DNA of 64,000 bases, from contig DFIX01000007.1 in the NCBI GenBank assembly GCA_002371495.1, positions 1 to 64,000 of the forward strand, written 5' to 3'. Position numbers and translations under genes: made by a program. This document shows positions 34,210 to 43,113 of this stretch, piece by piece. The notes under the pieces are model-generated. The model ran no database searches. It worked only from the letters and a program-made list of their open reading frames with translations, and was not told the DNA's origin. Position 1 is the stretch's first letter. Every line of letters starts with the position of its first letter. Source of the stretch: Eggerthellaceae bacterium UBA3686 (GTDB lineage Bacteria > Actinomycetota > Coriobacteriia > Coriobacteriales > Eggerthellaceae).

Positions 34210-35733
34210 ATGGATTTGACACTACGCTACATGTTCACAAAGGCGCTTTCTCTCGAGCCGCAAGCCCGTATAGCCGACGAGCACGTTGGACCTCTGAAAA
34301 TCCAATGGGTCGGTATCGCCTCGACGCGATTTGCCAGCCATGCGGGATTTCTGTATTTCGTTACCGGCGAAGCCGAGGTGCCTTCGCCCGCGCTCGATCC
34401 AGCCGACACATTTGGCTGTGTTGTATCGGAATCCTTAGCAGCGCGCTGCAGTGGCATACCGCGTATCATCGTACCCGATACGAGCGACCTTGATCACTTG
34501 TTCGATTACCTGGTAAAAGAGATGGAGCGTTACCGCAACTGGCACGAGCTAATAAACGACCTGCTCCTTTCCGACGCGCCTTACCAAGACCTCGTAAATG
34601 CAACGGCCGAATTCGTTCCTCGCCCTCAATACATCGCCGATGCAGGCTGGCGCATGATTTCGCGAGTAGATTTTGAAATGGGCGAGATAAGCGCCACATG
34701 GCATTATCAGATATTGCACGATGGTTTATACCCCTTGAACATCGTCGAGGCGCTCAATCGCACGGGAGATTACTACCGTATTTCAAATCTTCCGCGGGCT
34801 TCGCTTATTGACTCAGAAGTGTACACAATGCGCATCTTGGCCAAGCCCATCCGTTACCGCGGCAAGCTTGCAGGATATTACTTCATGATCGACACATGGG
34901 GAGATCTGGGCTATTGCGAGGTTGAAATTGCACAGGAATTCGGCAAGCTGATTGCACCCATCATGGCATCGCGCGGAGCCCAACAAGGCTATATCGCTGG
35001 CTTTCAGAACAGCTACATCGTGCATATGCTCGACGGCATGCTCACGAGCAAGCGCGACATCGCTCAGCAGCTCAAACGCGAGACGCGCTGGGACATCGAG
35101 TCAGACTTCCGCATGGCAACTGTACATTTCGAACCCGACGAGTATAACAACCATCTTCTTCACATGCGCACGATGGGCCAGCTTTCGGCGAATTTCGATA
35201 GCCACGCTTATATATATAAAGATACAGCCATCATGCTGTATCGCATCGAAGCAGACGAAGTTGACGACTTTATGTTGCACCTGCGCAAGAGCAGCCAGGC
35301 GCTAAAACGCATCATTGTGCTGAGCAACCGTTTCAATGATTTTACCCAGTTGCCGTTTTACTACGAGCAGAACATGCATATTCATGAAACGCTGGATGCG
35401 CATTCCGACCTCGAACCGCGCGTCATCTCATGCGACAGCACTTTTCCCAAGCAACTGGCTGACCATTGCCGCAACGTGTTGCCCATCTGCTACGAAGCCG
35501 AAGTGCTGTTCGCTTACGACAAAACCCACAGCACAAAATATTGCAACACCTTGCTTGCTTACCTACAATTCGAGCGTAACTCGGTTCTTACAGCCAAAAC
35601 GCTTTACCTGCACCGCAACACATTACGCAATCATTTGACCAAGATTGCTGAAATAGTCGACCTGGACTTGGAGGACTCGAATTTTCGTTTTTATCTGATG
35701 GTTTCGCTTAACACATTGCTTAACACCGACTAG
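34210..35733 (+). CDS. PucR-type transcriptional regulator
   Basis: 507 aa. The C-terminal PucR helix-turn-helix is LLAYLQFERNSVLTAKTLYLHRNTLRNHLTKIAEIVDLDLED. The N-terminal part (residues about 1-300) is a degenerate sensory region also seen in the other two PucR proteins here. GAGG precedes the ATG. It is divergent from the GPH carrier, which together with the dyad at 33959 makes the carrier its likely target; the minus-strand corrinoid operon downstream may also be controlled. Confidence 0.88.
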   Translation: MDLTLRYMFTKALSLEPQARIADEHVGPLKIQWVGIASTRFASHAGFLYFVTGEAEVPSPALDPADTFGCVVSESLAARCSGIPRIIVPDTSDLDHLFDYLVKEMERYRNWHELINDLLLSDAPYQDLVNATAEFVPRPQYIADAGWRMISRVDFEMGEISATWHYQILHDGLYPLNIVEALNRTGDYYRISNLPRASLIDSEVYTMRILAKPIRYRGKLAGYYFMIDTWGDLGYCEVEIAQEFGKLIAPIMASRGAQQGYIAGFQNSYIVHMLDGMLTSKRDIAQQLKRETRWDIESDFRMATVHFEPDEYNNHLLHMRTMGQLSANFDSHAYIYKDTAIMLYRIEADEVDDFMLHLRKSSQALKRIIVLSNRFNDFTQLPFYYEQNMHIHETLDAHSDLEPRVISCDSTFPKQLADHCRNVLPICYEAEVLFAYDKTHSTKYCNTLLAYLQFERNSVLTAKTLYLHRNTLRNHLTKIAEIVDLDLEDSNFRFYLMVSLNTLLNTD

Positions 35734-35797
35734 CTGGGAGATACCGCAATCGCAACAATCTTCAAGGAAAAGGGTTTACGCACTTGGCGCACAAAAA

Positions 35798-35819
35798 AGA
35801 GCCGCCCTAAGGCGGCTCT
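35798..35819. terminator. Bidirectional terminator
   Basis: Perfect nine-base stem AGAGCCGCC / GGCGGCTCT with a CTAA loop, flanked by A6 (T6 on the minus strand), between the PucR and corrinoid-protein genes. Confidence 0.85.
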
Positions 35820-35848
35820 CTTCATAATGCGGTATTAGCCGTGCTGGC

Positions 35849-36478
35849 TTAGAAGAACTCAGCAATCTTCTCGGCAGCAGCGCCAGCGTCGGGCGTGTAA
35901 GCATCGGCGCCGATTTCATCAGCAAACTCCTGGGTAACAGGAGCGCCACCGACCATGATCTTGACCTGGTCGCGCAGACCAGCGTCAACGATAGCCTTGA
36001 TGGTCTCGTCCAGAGCCGGCATCGTGGTGGTCAGCAGTGCGGACAAGCACACGACCTTGCAGTTGGGATGGTTGTTGAGGTAATCAACGAAAGCCTCGGG
36101 AGCAACGTCGACGCCCAGGTCGTCGATCTCGACGCCCTTGCCCTCGATCATCATGCGAACGAGGTTCTTGCCGATGTCGTGCATGTCGCCCTTGACGGTG
36201 CCGATAACGGCGTAGCCCAGCGGCTCGGTGCCGCCAGCAGCCATAGCCGGCTTCAGAACGTCGGTACCAGCGGTCATCGCGCGGGCAGCAACCAGCATCT
36301 CGGGAACGAAGCACTCGCCCTTCGAGAAGCGCTCGCCGATGATGCCCATGGCGTCGATCATGGCATCCAGGATTTCCTGGGGATCCAGACCCTCGTCCAG
36401 AGCCTGCTGTACCAGCGGACCGGTCTCCTTGCGCTTGCCCTTCATTGTCTTTTCGCGAAGATCGTCAAGAATAGCCAT
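35849..36478 (-). CDS. Corrinoid protein (MttC/MtvC-type)
   Basis: 209-aa methyl-corrinoid carrier. An N-terminal four-helix cap covers residues 1-85, followed by a Rossmann-like B12 domain. The cobalt ligand is His100 in the D-x-H-x-x-G motif DMHDIGKNLV (98-103), with the later VCLSALLTTTMPAL and MVGGAPVTQEFADEIGADAY segments around the nucleotide loop. It accepts methyl groups from donor enzymes and hands them to the MeTr at 41273. It is the only corrinoid protein in the window, so it probably serves all the local methyltransferases. AAAGGGGAG precedes the ATG. Confidence 0.95.
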   Translation of the reverse strand: MAILDDLREKTMKGKRKETGPLVQQALDEGLDPQEILDAMIDAMGIIGERFSKGECFVPEMLVAARAMTAGTDVLKPAMAAGGTEPLGYAVIGTVKGDMHDIGKNLVRMMIEGKGVEIDDLGVDVAPEAFVDYLNNHPNCKVVCLSALLTTTMPALDETIKAIVDAGLRDQVKIMVGGAPVTQEFADEIGADAYTPDAGAAAEKIAEFF

Positions 36479-36585
36479 GATGCTCCCCTTTCTTGTTAGC
36501 CGACATGAGCCACATGGATTTCTTACTGGTCATAAAATATCTTTATTACCCCATGGCGTCAAGTGGAGAATTTCGGCTTTCACCT

Positions 36586-36595
36586 TTATGCATAA
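36586..36595. promoter_or_regulatory. TTATGCATAA element before the corrinoid gene
   Basis: Ten-base palindrome made of the same half-site as the TTATGCA operators but with no spacer, 108 bases upstream of the corrinoid start. A TTGCAT half-site follows at about 36606. It may tie this gene to the same regulon. Confidence 0.35.
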
Positions 36596-36794
36596 AAGAT
36601 TCTTATTGCATGTATTTGCGACATGTTCCACACGCAACGTCCTGCCCTAAGCGCCAGAACTGATTCGAAAACCCAAACTATCCCCTATGCCAGCAGGCCT
36701 AGCACCAGAATCCTTAGAAATTGCTCGAGAAACCGCACACATAATGACTTCTCTCTTCAGCCTGACCTCAATAACATATAGGGAGGATTTCGCA

Positions 36795-36821
36795 CAAAAA
36801 AGGGCACGTGTAAGCGCCCTT
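36795..36821 (-). terminator. Terminator of the HyuA-DUF2284 unit
   Basis: AAGGGC / GCCCTT stem followed by T6 on the minus strand, about 90 bases past the HyuA stop. The surrounding 430-base gap (36479-36908) holds no credible gene. Confidence 0.65.
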
Positions 36822-36908
36822 GAAACCCGAACATTGTGCAAAACGCCGAAATGAGCAATTCTACGCCGGGCACAACTCCTATCTATGTATATACCAGTCC
36901 AGGACCTT

Positions 36909-38924
36909 TTACTGAACGAAAGCGGTAACGGTCCAGTCGCGCACGAGCTCCATTATGCCAGCGGAATCGTAAACGTTACGATCCTCGCGCACTTCGCACG
37001 AAAGATCGCCCGTCGCCCCGCGACGCCGCGCTTCGGCCATGGCCTGATCGCGCGCGACCCTGCGTGCAGCCTCGAGCGCTTGGGGCTGTTTGTCGTAGGT
37101 TTCAACGACATCAGCGCCACGCACCTGATACCCGTAGACTACGCCATCGGGCCCGCGCAACGGACCTATCGTCACGCGTTCTTCTACCGTTACGCGCGAA
37201 GCAGCCGCGCCCACGGCGTTGGCAACCTCGGCGTGATCGGGCACGTCGAAGGGCATGTCCAAGACCTTGGCAGCCTCTCCGAGGAACACATGGGTCGGGG
37301 CGCCCACGCCCACGAGCGTGGCGGTACCGCCGAATTTCACGCCAAATGACGGCTCTCCTTCGTCGTGGCGGCTTTGCCAAGTCTTGCGCACCAGAAGCTT
37401 CATCTGATCATCCAGCTCGCCCGGCCGATTGGGCCAGTACATATCTTGAGAAAAGGCGCTGATAATTTGCCCGTAGAGCCGCTCTTGGGCAAGAGCGTAT
37501 ATTTCTTCGGCAAGCCGAGTCACCTCGGCGTCGTCTTCGGAAGCATCTTGCCCTCGGTACGACTTGAGCACGCACCGCGCTCCAAGCCGCGACGCTTCTG
37601 CATCGAATTCGTCGAAGCCGCCCAGTATGTGCATGGCGTCAGTCGGCGTCATGCCGCAACGCATGACGATGCCCTCGTCTTCTAGCCGCTGCGTTTTCAA
37701 CCCGACTATCTGGCCGACACGCTCGTCGCAGCGTTGTATGGGTCCTTCGCGCAGAAGCTCCAAGAGCTGCTGCTCAGGCCGCCTGAAACGCGATACATCA
37801 CCGGGATCGCGCAAAAGGTAGAGCAGCTCGTAGCGCGCATGGAAATCCATCGGGTAAGTCCCGTAATAGTACTTCAGGGCCGCTTTGACCTTGGGCCAAC
37901 GCGACGAAGCGATGCACAGGGGCGTGACCTTGCGCGTCCCAAGCTCTAAACGGCTGTTCTTCGTGTAGCGGACCACCGTGTCGCCGCCAAGAGCGATGGT
38001 GTCGATGTACACGCCCGCCACCTGGGTCTTCCATCCGCCGATGGAGATGCCGTCCGTGCGGTTCGCGCGATTGTTGTGCACTATCGAAATATCCGAAGTC
38101 GTGCCGCCAATGTCGACGATAAGGCTTTCGGGGGCACCTGCAAGTGCCTGCGCACCGGTGACGGATGCCGCAGGACCCGAAAGAATGGTTTCGACCGGAC
38201 GTATGCGCGCAAGTTCTTCGGACATGAGCGTCCCGTCGCTTCGTACGATAGAGACGGGAACATTCAGACCGCGCTTTTCGAACGCGGCGTCGATCGCATC
38301 CAAGAACTCGCTGATTACGGGCACGAGCCGCGCATTCAAAAGCGCCGTAGCACCGCGACCGATGACGTTGGGCTCGGCCGCCACCGTCGTGGCCTCCACG
38401 ACAATTTTGCCGAAGCGCTCCCTCAGGAAATCCGCGCCGCTTTTCTCGACGATGGCACCGTTATTCAACGAATACAGGCTTGCGATGCCAAATGAGTCGG
38501 CTTCTTCGAAGAATCCGCGATTGCTCTGGTACAGGGCTTCCCAATCGGGAAACGTCACATCGCTGCCGTCATACGATCCCACGAATGGAGTGGTGATGAC
38601 ATCGGCATAGGGAATGCCGAACTTGCCCTGCGCGTCTACGCGCCGCAGCACTTCATCGGTTGAGCCGACGATGATCAGCTTGGCGCGTCCGCCCTTGCCC
38701 TCGACGCATGCGTTGGTTGCGAGCGTCGTGGATATCGCCGCCTGCTCGACAAGCTTTAGCATGTCAGACGGCAACGCATCCACCGCATTGCCGATGCCGC
38801 GTGTAAGGTCGCCCTTGGTCGTAAGTGCCTTCGCCTTGGCCAGAACATGCGGCGCACCATCGCGCATATCGACGATAACCGCATCGGTATACGTACCACC
38901 CGTGTCGATTCCTATACGTATCAC
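36909..38924 (-). CDS. Hydantoinase/oxoprolinase HyuA-family ASKHA protein
   Basis: 671 aa with the ATPase-fold HyuA_N opening IRIGIDTGGTYTDAVIVD and the later phosphate loops LIVDIGGTTSDISIV (about 275-290). It belongs to the HyuA/OplaA group, in which ATP drives hydantoin or oxoproline ring opening together with a HyuB subunit; no HyuB is present. Start is GTG at 38924 with GAGG eight bases upstream; the longer frame would run through the palindrome at 38948-38982. It lies beside the corrinoid activator, itself an ASKHA protein, so an ATP-dependent role in methyl-donor processing or corrinoid repair is possible but unproven. Confidence 0.85.
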   Translation of the reverse strand: MIRIGIDTGGTYTDAVIVDMRDGAPHVLAKAKALTTKGDLTRGIGNAVDALPSDMLKLVEQAAISTTLATNACVEGKGGRAKLIIVGSTDEVLRRVDAQGKFGIPYADVITTPFVGSYDGSDVTFPDWEALYQSNRGFFEEADSFGIASLYSLNNGAIVEKSGADFLRERFGKIVVEATTVAAEPNVIGRGATALLNARLVPVISEFLDAIDAAFEKRGLNVPVSIVRSDGTLMSEELARIRPVETILSGPAASVTGAQALAGAPESLIVDIGGTTSDISIVHNNRANRTDGISIGGWKTQVAGVYIDTIALGGDTVVRYTKNSRLELGTRKVTPLCIASSRWPKVKAALKYYYGTYPMDFHARYELLYLLRDPGDVSRFRRPEQQLLELLREGPIQRCDERVGQIVGLKTQRLEDEGIVMRCGMTPTDAMHILGGFDEFDAEASRLGARCVLKSYRGQDASEDDAEVTRLAEEIYALAQERLYGQIISAFSQDMYWPNRPGELDDQMKLLVRKTWQSRHDEGEPSFGVKFGGTATLVGVGAPTHVFLGEAAKVLDMPFDVPDHAEVANAVGAAASRVTVEERVTIGPLRGPDGVVYGYQVRGADVVETYDKQPQALEAARRVARDQAMAEARRRGATGDLSCEVREDRNVYDSAGIMELVRDWTVTAFVQ

Positions 38925-38947
38925 GTTATTGCCTCGCTCTGTTTCCA

Positions 38948-38982
38948 AATGTGTAAAAAGGGTAAGACCCCTTTTACACATT
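38948..38982. repeat. GTGTAAAAGGGGTC palindrome, copy 1
   Basis: 35-base palindrome (16-base arms, one mismatch) placed exactly between the DUF2284 stop (38985) and the HyuA start. Same element as 59295-59329 and 60742-60776. Confidence 0.85.
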
Positions 38983-38984
38983 TT

Positions 38985-39521
38985 CTAGTTGTACAGCACA
39001 CAACCCGAATAGCACATTGTCTGCGGGCCATGGTTGTAGGGAATGTCGGCCTGCATACACACCTCCGACACGACAAGGCCCGCCGCCTCCATCGAGACGA
39101 GGCGCTTGTCAGGGAAACGGCATGGCGCGTCCGGGTACGTGCAAGTCTTGCACAGCGTGCACGTTCCTGCCGACAGCACCATGGTCTCAGCGCTGAGACC
39201 CGCTTCGTCAATAGCCTCGACCAGATCAAGCACGCGCTGCTTCTGACGCTCGCCAGCTTCCTCCATCGTCTCGAAATCGAAATCGTCTTCCATTTCGGCA
39301 ACCGTCTGAACAACGAGGCAGTGCTCGTACTCGTTCATCTGGCGCTGGAAATCGGCAATTTCACCGCACGCCGGCGGGCACGCCCAACTGTGCTCGTACA
39401 TCTGACAGGTGTTGGCGGCGCACATTGCGCGGACCTCGTCTCGTGCCACCAGATTCTTTGCACTGCACGTACCCATGCTCTCAAATCCTTGCTTCTGGGC
39501 AAGTTCTTCGATAACGCTCAT
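38985..39521 (-). CDS. DUF2284 predicted metal-binding protein
   Basis: 178-aa cysteine-rich protein of the DUF2284 family. Cys-containing motifs are HSWACPPACGEIADF (about 43-57) and TCTLCKTCTYPDAPCRFPDKR (about 117-137), followed by SGCVLYN at the end. The pattern suggests an Fe-S or metal site. The family commonly sits near corrinoid and methyl-metabolism genes in anaerobes, with function unknown. AGGGGGG precedes the ATG. It is in line with HyuA downstream. Confidence 0.85.
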   Translation of the reverse strand: MSVIEELAQKQGFESMGTCSAKNLVARDEVRAMCAANTCQMYEHSWACPPACGEIADFQRQMNEYEHCLVVQTVAEMEDDFDFETMEEAGERQKQRVLDLVEAIDEAGLSAETMVLSAGTCTLCKTCTYPDAPCRFPDKRLVSMEAAGLVVSEVCMQADIPYNHGPQTMCYSGCVLYN

Positions 39522-39680
39522 ATACCCCCCTGTAGCACTTGCTCGCTACTAACAATCCGTTTACACTGCTGTCTCATTTTACGACTAAACATCCATTCGT
39601 TTTATTGACAAGACGGGTACAGCACCTCCCCGCAAAATCACAATACGATTCGCGGCGTCACAAGCAGCAGCTTGTCACAA

Positions 39681-41180
39681 TTAGAACTCCATCATCTCGA
39701 TATAGAAGTTGTTGAAATCCATCGAGGTAGAGAGTTCGAGGTAATCGCATTTCTCGACGATTTCGAGCTCGCGTTTGCGTGCTGCGGACGAAATCATCAA
39801 AGCCGTCGCGCCCTCGCCGGACGTATTGCCCACGCTTGAAGCCAGAGGCAGCAGTTCCTTAGGAAACAAACCAATATAAGCAGCGGACTCCAGATTTAGG
39901 TATGCGCCAAACCCACCCGCTATTTGAAGCGATTGGATGTCGCCCACTTCGACTCCGGCAAACTCCATCATGGTATGGATACCCGCGCACACGGCTGCTT
40001 TTGCGAGCTGCAGATTGCGCACATCGGCCTGCGTGATGTAAATCGAATGGTCAGGAACCAAGTAAAACACGTTGCCGCTGTCCTCTTCGCCAACCAGCTT
40101 GGCAAGCGGCCCGTCAAGCTCGTCAGGGCCGTTGAGGTAGCCCGTCTCGCTGATGATGCCCAATCGCGACATCAGGGCGACGGCATCGATGATGCCAGTC
40201 CCGCAAATACCGATAGGCGCAGCATCTCCTACAACCGAAACGAGAACAGCATCGTCTGCAAATGACACTTTTGAAATAGCCCCTGGTGAAGCAGGCATAC
40301 CGAAATGCACGTTAGCGCCCTCGAACACAGGGCCGGCAGCCGTCGCGCAACTAACGATACGGTCCCCATAAGCCAAGGCCATTTCGCCATTGGTGCCCAA
40401 GTCCAAGAACAAACGGGTTCCGCCCTGGTCAAGTTCGGTGGCCAACATGCCTGCCGTTATATCACCGCCCACATAACCGGCAATGCAACGGGTGAAGTAG
40501 CAACTGCCCAATCCTTCGATCTCCCATTCGTCTCCGAAGAGGGATAAAGGCGTAAAGGGGTTCACCCCGATGCTGTCGGGAGCTAGCCCCACTGCTATGT
40601 GCTGCATGACGGTATTGCCGGCGATGGCGACACGAATTACCTGTTCAGGCTCTATTCTTGCAATTTTGCACAACTTGGCCTTCATCTCGCGCAGAGCATC
40701 TTGGATAATGCTGGTCATAAGGTCCAGCTTGCCGTCGACACTCGCCGAGATACGGCTGATAACATCGCTGCCGAATGCAATTTGAGGATTCGACCGCCCC
40801 ACTGCTGCCAAACGTTCGCCCGTGGCCAAGTCATGCAGATAAGCCACCACGGTCGTAGTGCCGATGTCTACCGACATCCCGTAACCAACCGCTCCTTCGT
40901 CAGGTGGAAACGTGCTGGTCGTCCCGCTTTGCAGAACCTCCATGGTGCCGGCATGCTCGACAACGACTTCCATACCTTCGCTCACAGGCGTTGTGCAGGC
41001 AAGCCGATAGTTCAGCCCTTCGTTATCGCGAACCAGCACCTGGCAACGACCACATTTACCTACGCCGCCGCACGTGGCGCGTATATCGATGCGTTCGCGC
41101 TGCAGTACATCCAAAACGGTCTGTCCCTCAGCTGCTTCGGCTTGGATGTGCCGCCCGGCATCATCGATGAAGATCTTCAT
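39681..41180 (-). CDS. Reductive activator of corrinoid proteins (2Fe-2S, ASKHA, DUF4445)
   Basis: 499 aa. The N-terminal 2Fe-2S ferredoxin domain has Cys37, Cys43, Cys46 and Cys62 (ATCGGVGKCGRC). A linker follows, then an ASKHA ATPase domain of the DUF4445/RACE type from about residue 95 (GYGMSVDIGTTTVVAYLHDLATG; LFLDLGTNGEMAL). These proteins use ATP and low-potential electrons to bring inactive Co(II) corrinoid back to Co(I). It is somewhat shorter than the 600-residue form. AAGGAG precedes the ATG. It lies between the MeTr gene and DUF2284, as expected for a corrinoid core. Confidence 0.93.
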   Translation of the reverse strand: MKIFIDDAGRHIQAEAAEGQTVLDVLQRERIDIRATCGGVGKCGRCQVLVRDNEGLNYRLACTTPVSEGMEVVVEHAGTMEVLQSGTTSTFPPDEGAVGYGMSVDIGTTTVVAYLHDLATGERLAAVGRSNPQIAFGSDVISRISASVDGKLDLMTSIIQDALREMKAKLCKIARIEPEQVIRVAIAGNTVMQHIAVGLAPDSIGVNPFTPLSLFGDEWEIEGLGSCYFTRCIAGYVGGDITAGMLATELDQGGTRLFLDLGTNGEMALAYGDRIVSCATAAGPVFEGANVHFGMPASPGAISKVSFADDAVLVSVVGDAAPIGICGTGIIDAVALMSRLGIISETGYLNGPDELDGPLAKLVGEEDSGNVFYLVPDHSIYITQADVRNLQLAKAAVCAGIHTMMEFAGVEVGDIQSLQIAGGFGAYLNLESAAYIGLFPKELLPLASSVGNTSGEGATALMISSAARKRELEIVEKCDYLELSTSMDFNNFYIEMMEF

Positions 41181-41233
41181 GGGTCAGCCACTCCTTATCC
41201 AATGAACAAGATTCGCTAGCTGCATACAAAAAA

Positions 41234-41255
41234 GCGGCGAGCATACGCCCGCCGC
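41234..41255 (-). terminator. Terminator after MeTr gene
   Basis: GCGGCG / CGCCGC stem followed by T6 on the minus strand, 18 bases past the stop at 41273. Confidence 0.75.
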
Positions 41256-41272
41256 CTTAGAGTCGCAAAGGA

Positions 41273-42082
41273 TTAGTCGCGATTCAGAGGACCGAACAGG
41301 TTGTCACGATACGCCTCGATGTAATCCAGGCAGAAATCGTCGATGCCGAGCAGAGCCTCGGTGCCATGCAGCACGCCGTTCATGTCGCGGCTGGTCGGGT
41401 CCATGATGGCGCCGTCCATACCGGCAGCCATGCACAGGGTCATGAACGGGATGTTGATGTACTTGCGGCCCGGCAGACCAAAGGAGATGTTGGAAAGGGC
41501 GCCCGCCACGTGGATGGTCGGATACTCTTCCTTGATGCGCTTGGTGCATTCGCAGACGGTCTCGAGAGCATCGGGATTGGCGCCAAGCGTCTCTACCAGC
41601 GGGTCGATGAACATGCGATTGGGGGCGATGCCAAACTCTTCGGCACGCTTCATGATGTTGTGGAAGACCCTCATGCGGCCATCAACGTCGGCCGGGATTC
41701 CCGTATCATCGGAAAGCAGCGCGAAAACGCTCCATTTGGTGTCGGCGATTGCGGGGAAGACGATGTCGATCTTGTCGCCTTCGCCGGAAACGGAGTTGAT
41801 CATGCCGATGCGATCGCCGCAGAACGGCATAGCGTCAACGAGCACCTGGGGATCAGGAGAGTCCAGGGCGATGGGCAGGTCAGTCTCCTGCATGATCAGA
41901 TCGACCATCCACTTCATGGTCTCGAGCTCGTTCTCGTTAACCGATGCACAGCAGTCGATGTAGGTCGCGCCGTACTGATCCTGGATACGAGTCATCTCGC
42001 GGATGTACTCTTCATCCCGCGCAGCAATAGCCGCACCGCATTTGGGGATGGAGCCGTTGATCTTCTCGCCGATGATAATCAC
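41273..42082 (-). CDS. Methyltetrahydrofolate:corrinoid methyltransferase
   Basis: 269-aa pterin-binding (DHPS-like) TIM-barrel enzyme of the MtgA/MtvA/AcsE group. It begins IIIGEKINGSIPKCGAAIA (the pterin-binding opening) and has YIDCCASVNENELETMKW, LPIALDSPDPQ and MINSVSGEGDK, the classic pterin-pocket strands. It moves the methyl group between the corrinoid protein and tetrahydrofolate. The start is GTG at 42082, after AAGGAGG. It is the link between the demethylases here and the Wood-Ljungdahl or other C1 pathways. A GTGCACAA half-site lies at 42210-42217. Confidence 0.93.
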   Translation of the reverse strand: MIIIGEKINGSIPKCGAAIAARDEEYIREMTRIQDQYGATYIDCCASVNENELETMKWMVDLIMQETDLPIALDSPDPQVLVDAMPFCGDRIGMINSVSGEGDKIDIVFPAIADTKWSVFALLSDDTGIPADVDGRMRVFHNIMKRAEEFGIAPNRMFIDPLVETLGANPDALETVCECTKRIKEEYPTIHVAGALSNISFGLPGRKYINIPFMTLCMAAGMDGAIMDPTSRDMNGVLHGTEALLGIDDFCLDYIEAYRDNLFGPLNRD

Positions 42083-42209
42083 GTTGTGCCTCCTTGGTTC
42101 TTTCAAAAAGTATGCCAAAAACCCAGCGACCTGAATTGTAGCAGCACAAGCATGCTGTTGTCGTGCCACTATAAAGAGAATTTATGGAGGTGTCGATATT
42201 ATCGGCAAA

Positions 42210-42217
42210 GTGCACAA
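42210..42217. promoter_or_regulatory. Half-site GTGCACAA upstream of MeTr gene
   Basis: Same half-site as in the dyad at 33959, 128 bases upstream of the MeTr start; it may put both under the same regulator. Confidence 0.3.
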
Positions 42218-42267
42218 AATAAAGGAACTCGCTAGCGTACAGACACTTTGCGCACGTTATTTCCTTG

Positions 42268-43113
42268 CTAATCGCCTTCTTCGATAGCGTCTGAAGCCAG
42301 AAGCGTTTTCACGAATTCGCGCCATTGCGGATACATGAACTTGTGGCCTTCGCTGTTGGGATGAACGCCGTTTTCATCGACTCTTCCGTCGTGCTTGTAG
42401 AACAGCTCGCGAACCCGTTCGTTGTCGGGATCGAGTCCGTATGTTTCATACAAATCCAACACGGGAAGCCGGTGCCGTTTCGCAACGTCTTTAAGAAGTT
42501 CAACATACGCATCGCAATCCCATCGCGTTACCGTGCCGAACGAGTCCGTCCCATCCGAATTGATGCTAAAGTTCGTACGCCAGGGCGTGGGAGTGACAAT
42601 TCCGATTTTTAGGGACGGATTTTTGGCTACGAGCTTTTCGATGGTGACGTTCATGCATCCGCCGATCGAATACTCTCCATCGTCGTATGCGGTCCCCAGC
42701 GCATAGCCCTTTCCCAAGTCGTTGAAGCTTCCGAATACGGTAAGGCAGTCGACGTCGGACACGTCCAAATTATCCACGCGATCGCAAAATGAATCTCCGC
42801 CCTGCGCAGGATCCATGTAGCCAGTGCCCTTCCTGCCGTAATTGACAACGGTACAGCCGAGATCTCGGGCTACGTAGTCGTAATACTTCTTCTTAGGTTT
42901 GTATGTTTCATCGGTCAGGCTATCGCCGAGCACGACCCAGGTTTTCGAGCGTGCCGTAAAGGCGTAACCTTCTTCTTGCGGCTCCTGCTCGAATGACTGT
43001 TGCGACGAAGCCCGACCCGATGAGGTGCCGAAAGTACTTTCCAACGAGCATGCGCAGAGCAACGTCGATGCGGCAACAACTGTCAACATAATAATCAGCC
43101 TTGCGCGCTTCAC
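42268..43113 (-). CDS. SGNH/GDSL hydrolase lipoprotein
   Basis: 281 aa. Lipoprotein signal with lipobox LLCAC (Cys about 22), a Ser-rich linker, then an SGNH hydrolase domain from about residue 58. Block I is VVLGDSLTDE with the catalytic Ser; block III is TVFGSFNDLGKG with the Asn; the catalytic pair at the end is ENGVHPNSEGHKFM with D/H. Likely an extracellular esterase or deacetylase acting on the cell wall or polysaccharide. Its start overlaps the stop of the Cys-rich gene by four bases, so the two are translationally coupled. Confidence 0.88.
   Translation of the reverse strand: MKRARLIIMLTVVAASTLLCACSLESTFGTSSGRASSQQSFEQEPQEEGYAFTARSKTWVVLGDSLTDETYKPKKKYYDYVARDLGCTVVNYGRKGTGYMDPAQGGDSFCDRVDNLDVSDVDCLTVFGSFNDLGKGYALGTAYDDGEYSIGGCMNVTIEKLVAKNPSLKIGIVTPTPWRTNFSINSDGTDSFGTVTRWDCDAYVELLKDVAKRHRLPVLDLYETYGLDPDNERVRELFYKHDGRVDENGVHPNSEGHKFMYPQWREFVKTLLASDAIEEGD

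Noticed and set aside
36647..36841. 64-aa minus-strand open frame, and a 53-codon plus-strand frame, in the corrinoid-HyuA gap
   Set aside because: No ribosome sites or family features, and the terminator of the HyuA unit overlaps them.
38925..38981. N-terminal extension of HyuA (MCKRGLTLFTH)
   Set aside because: It is read through a dispersed palindrome; the GTG at 38924 with a ribosome site starts at the family's normal first strand.
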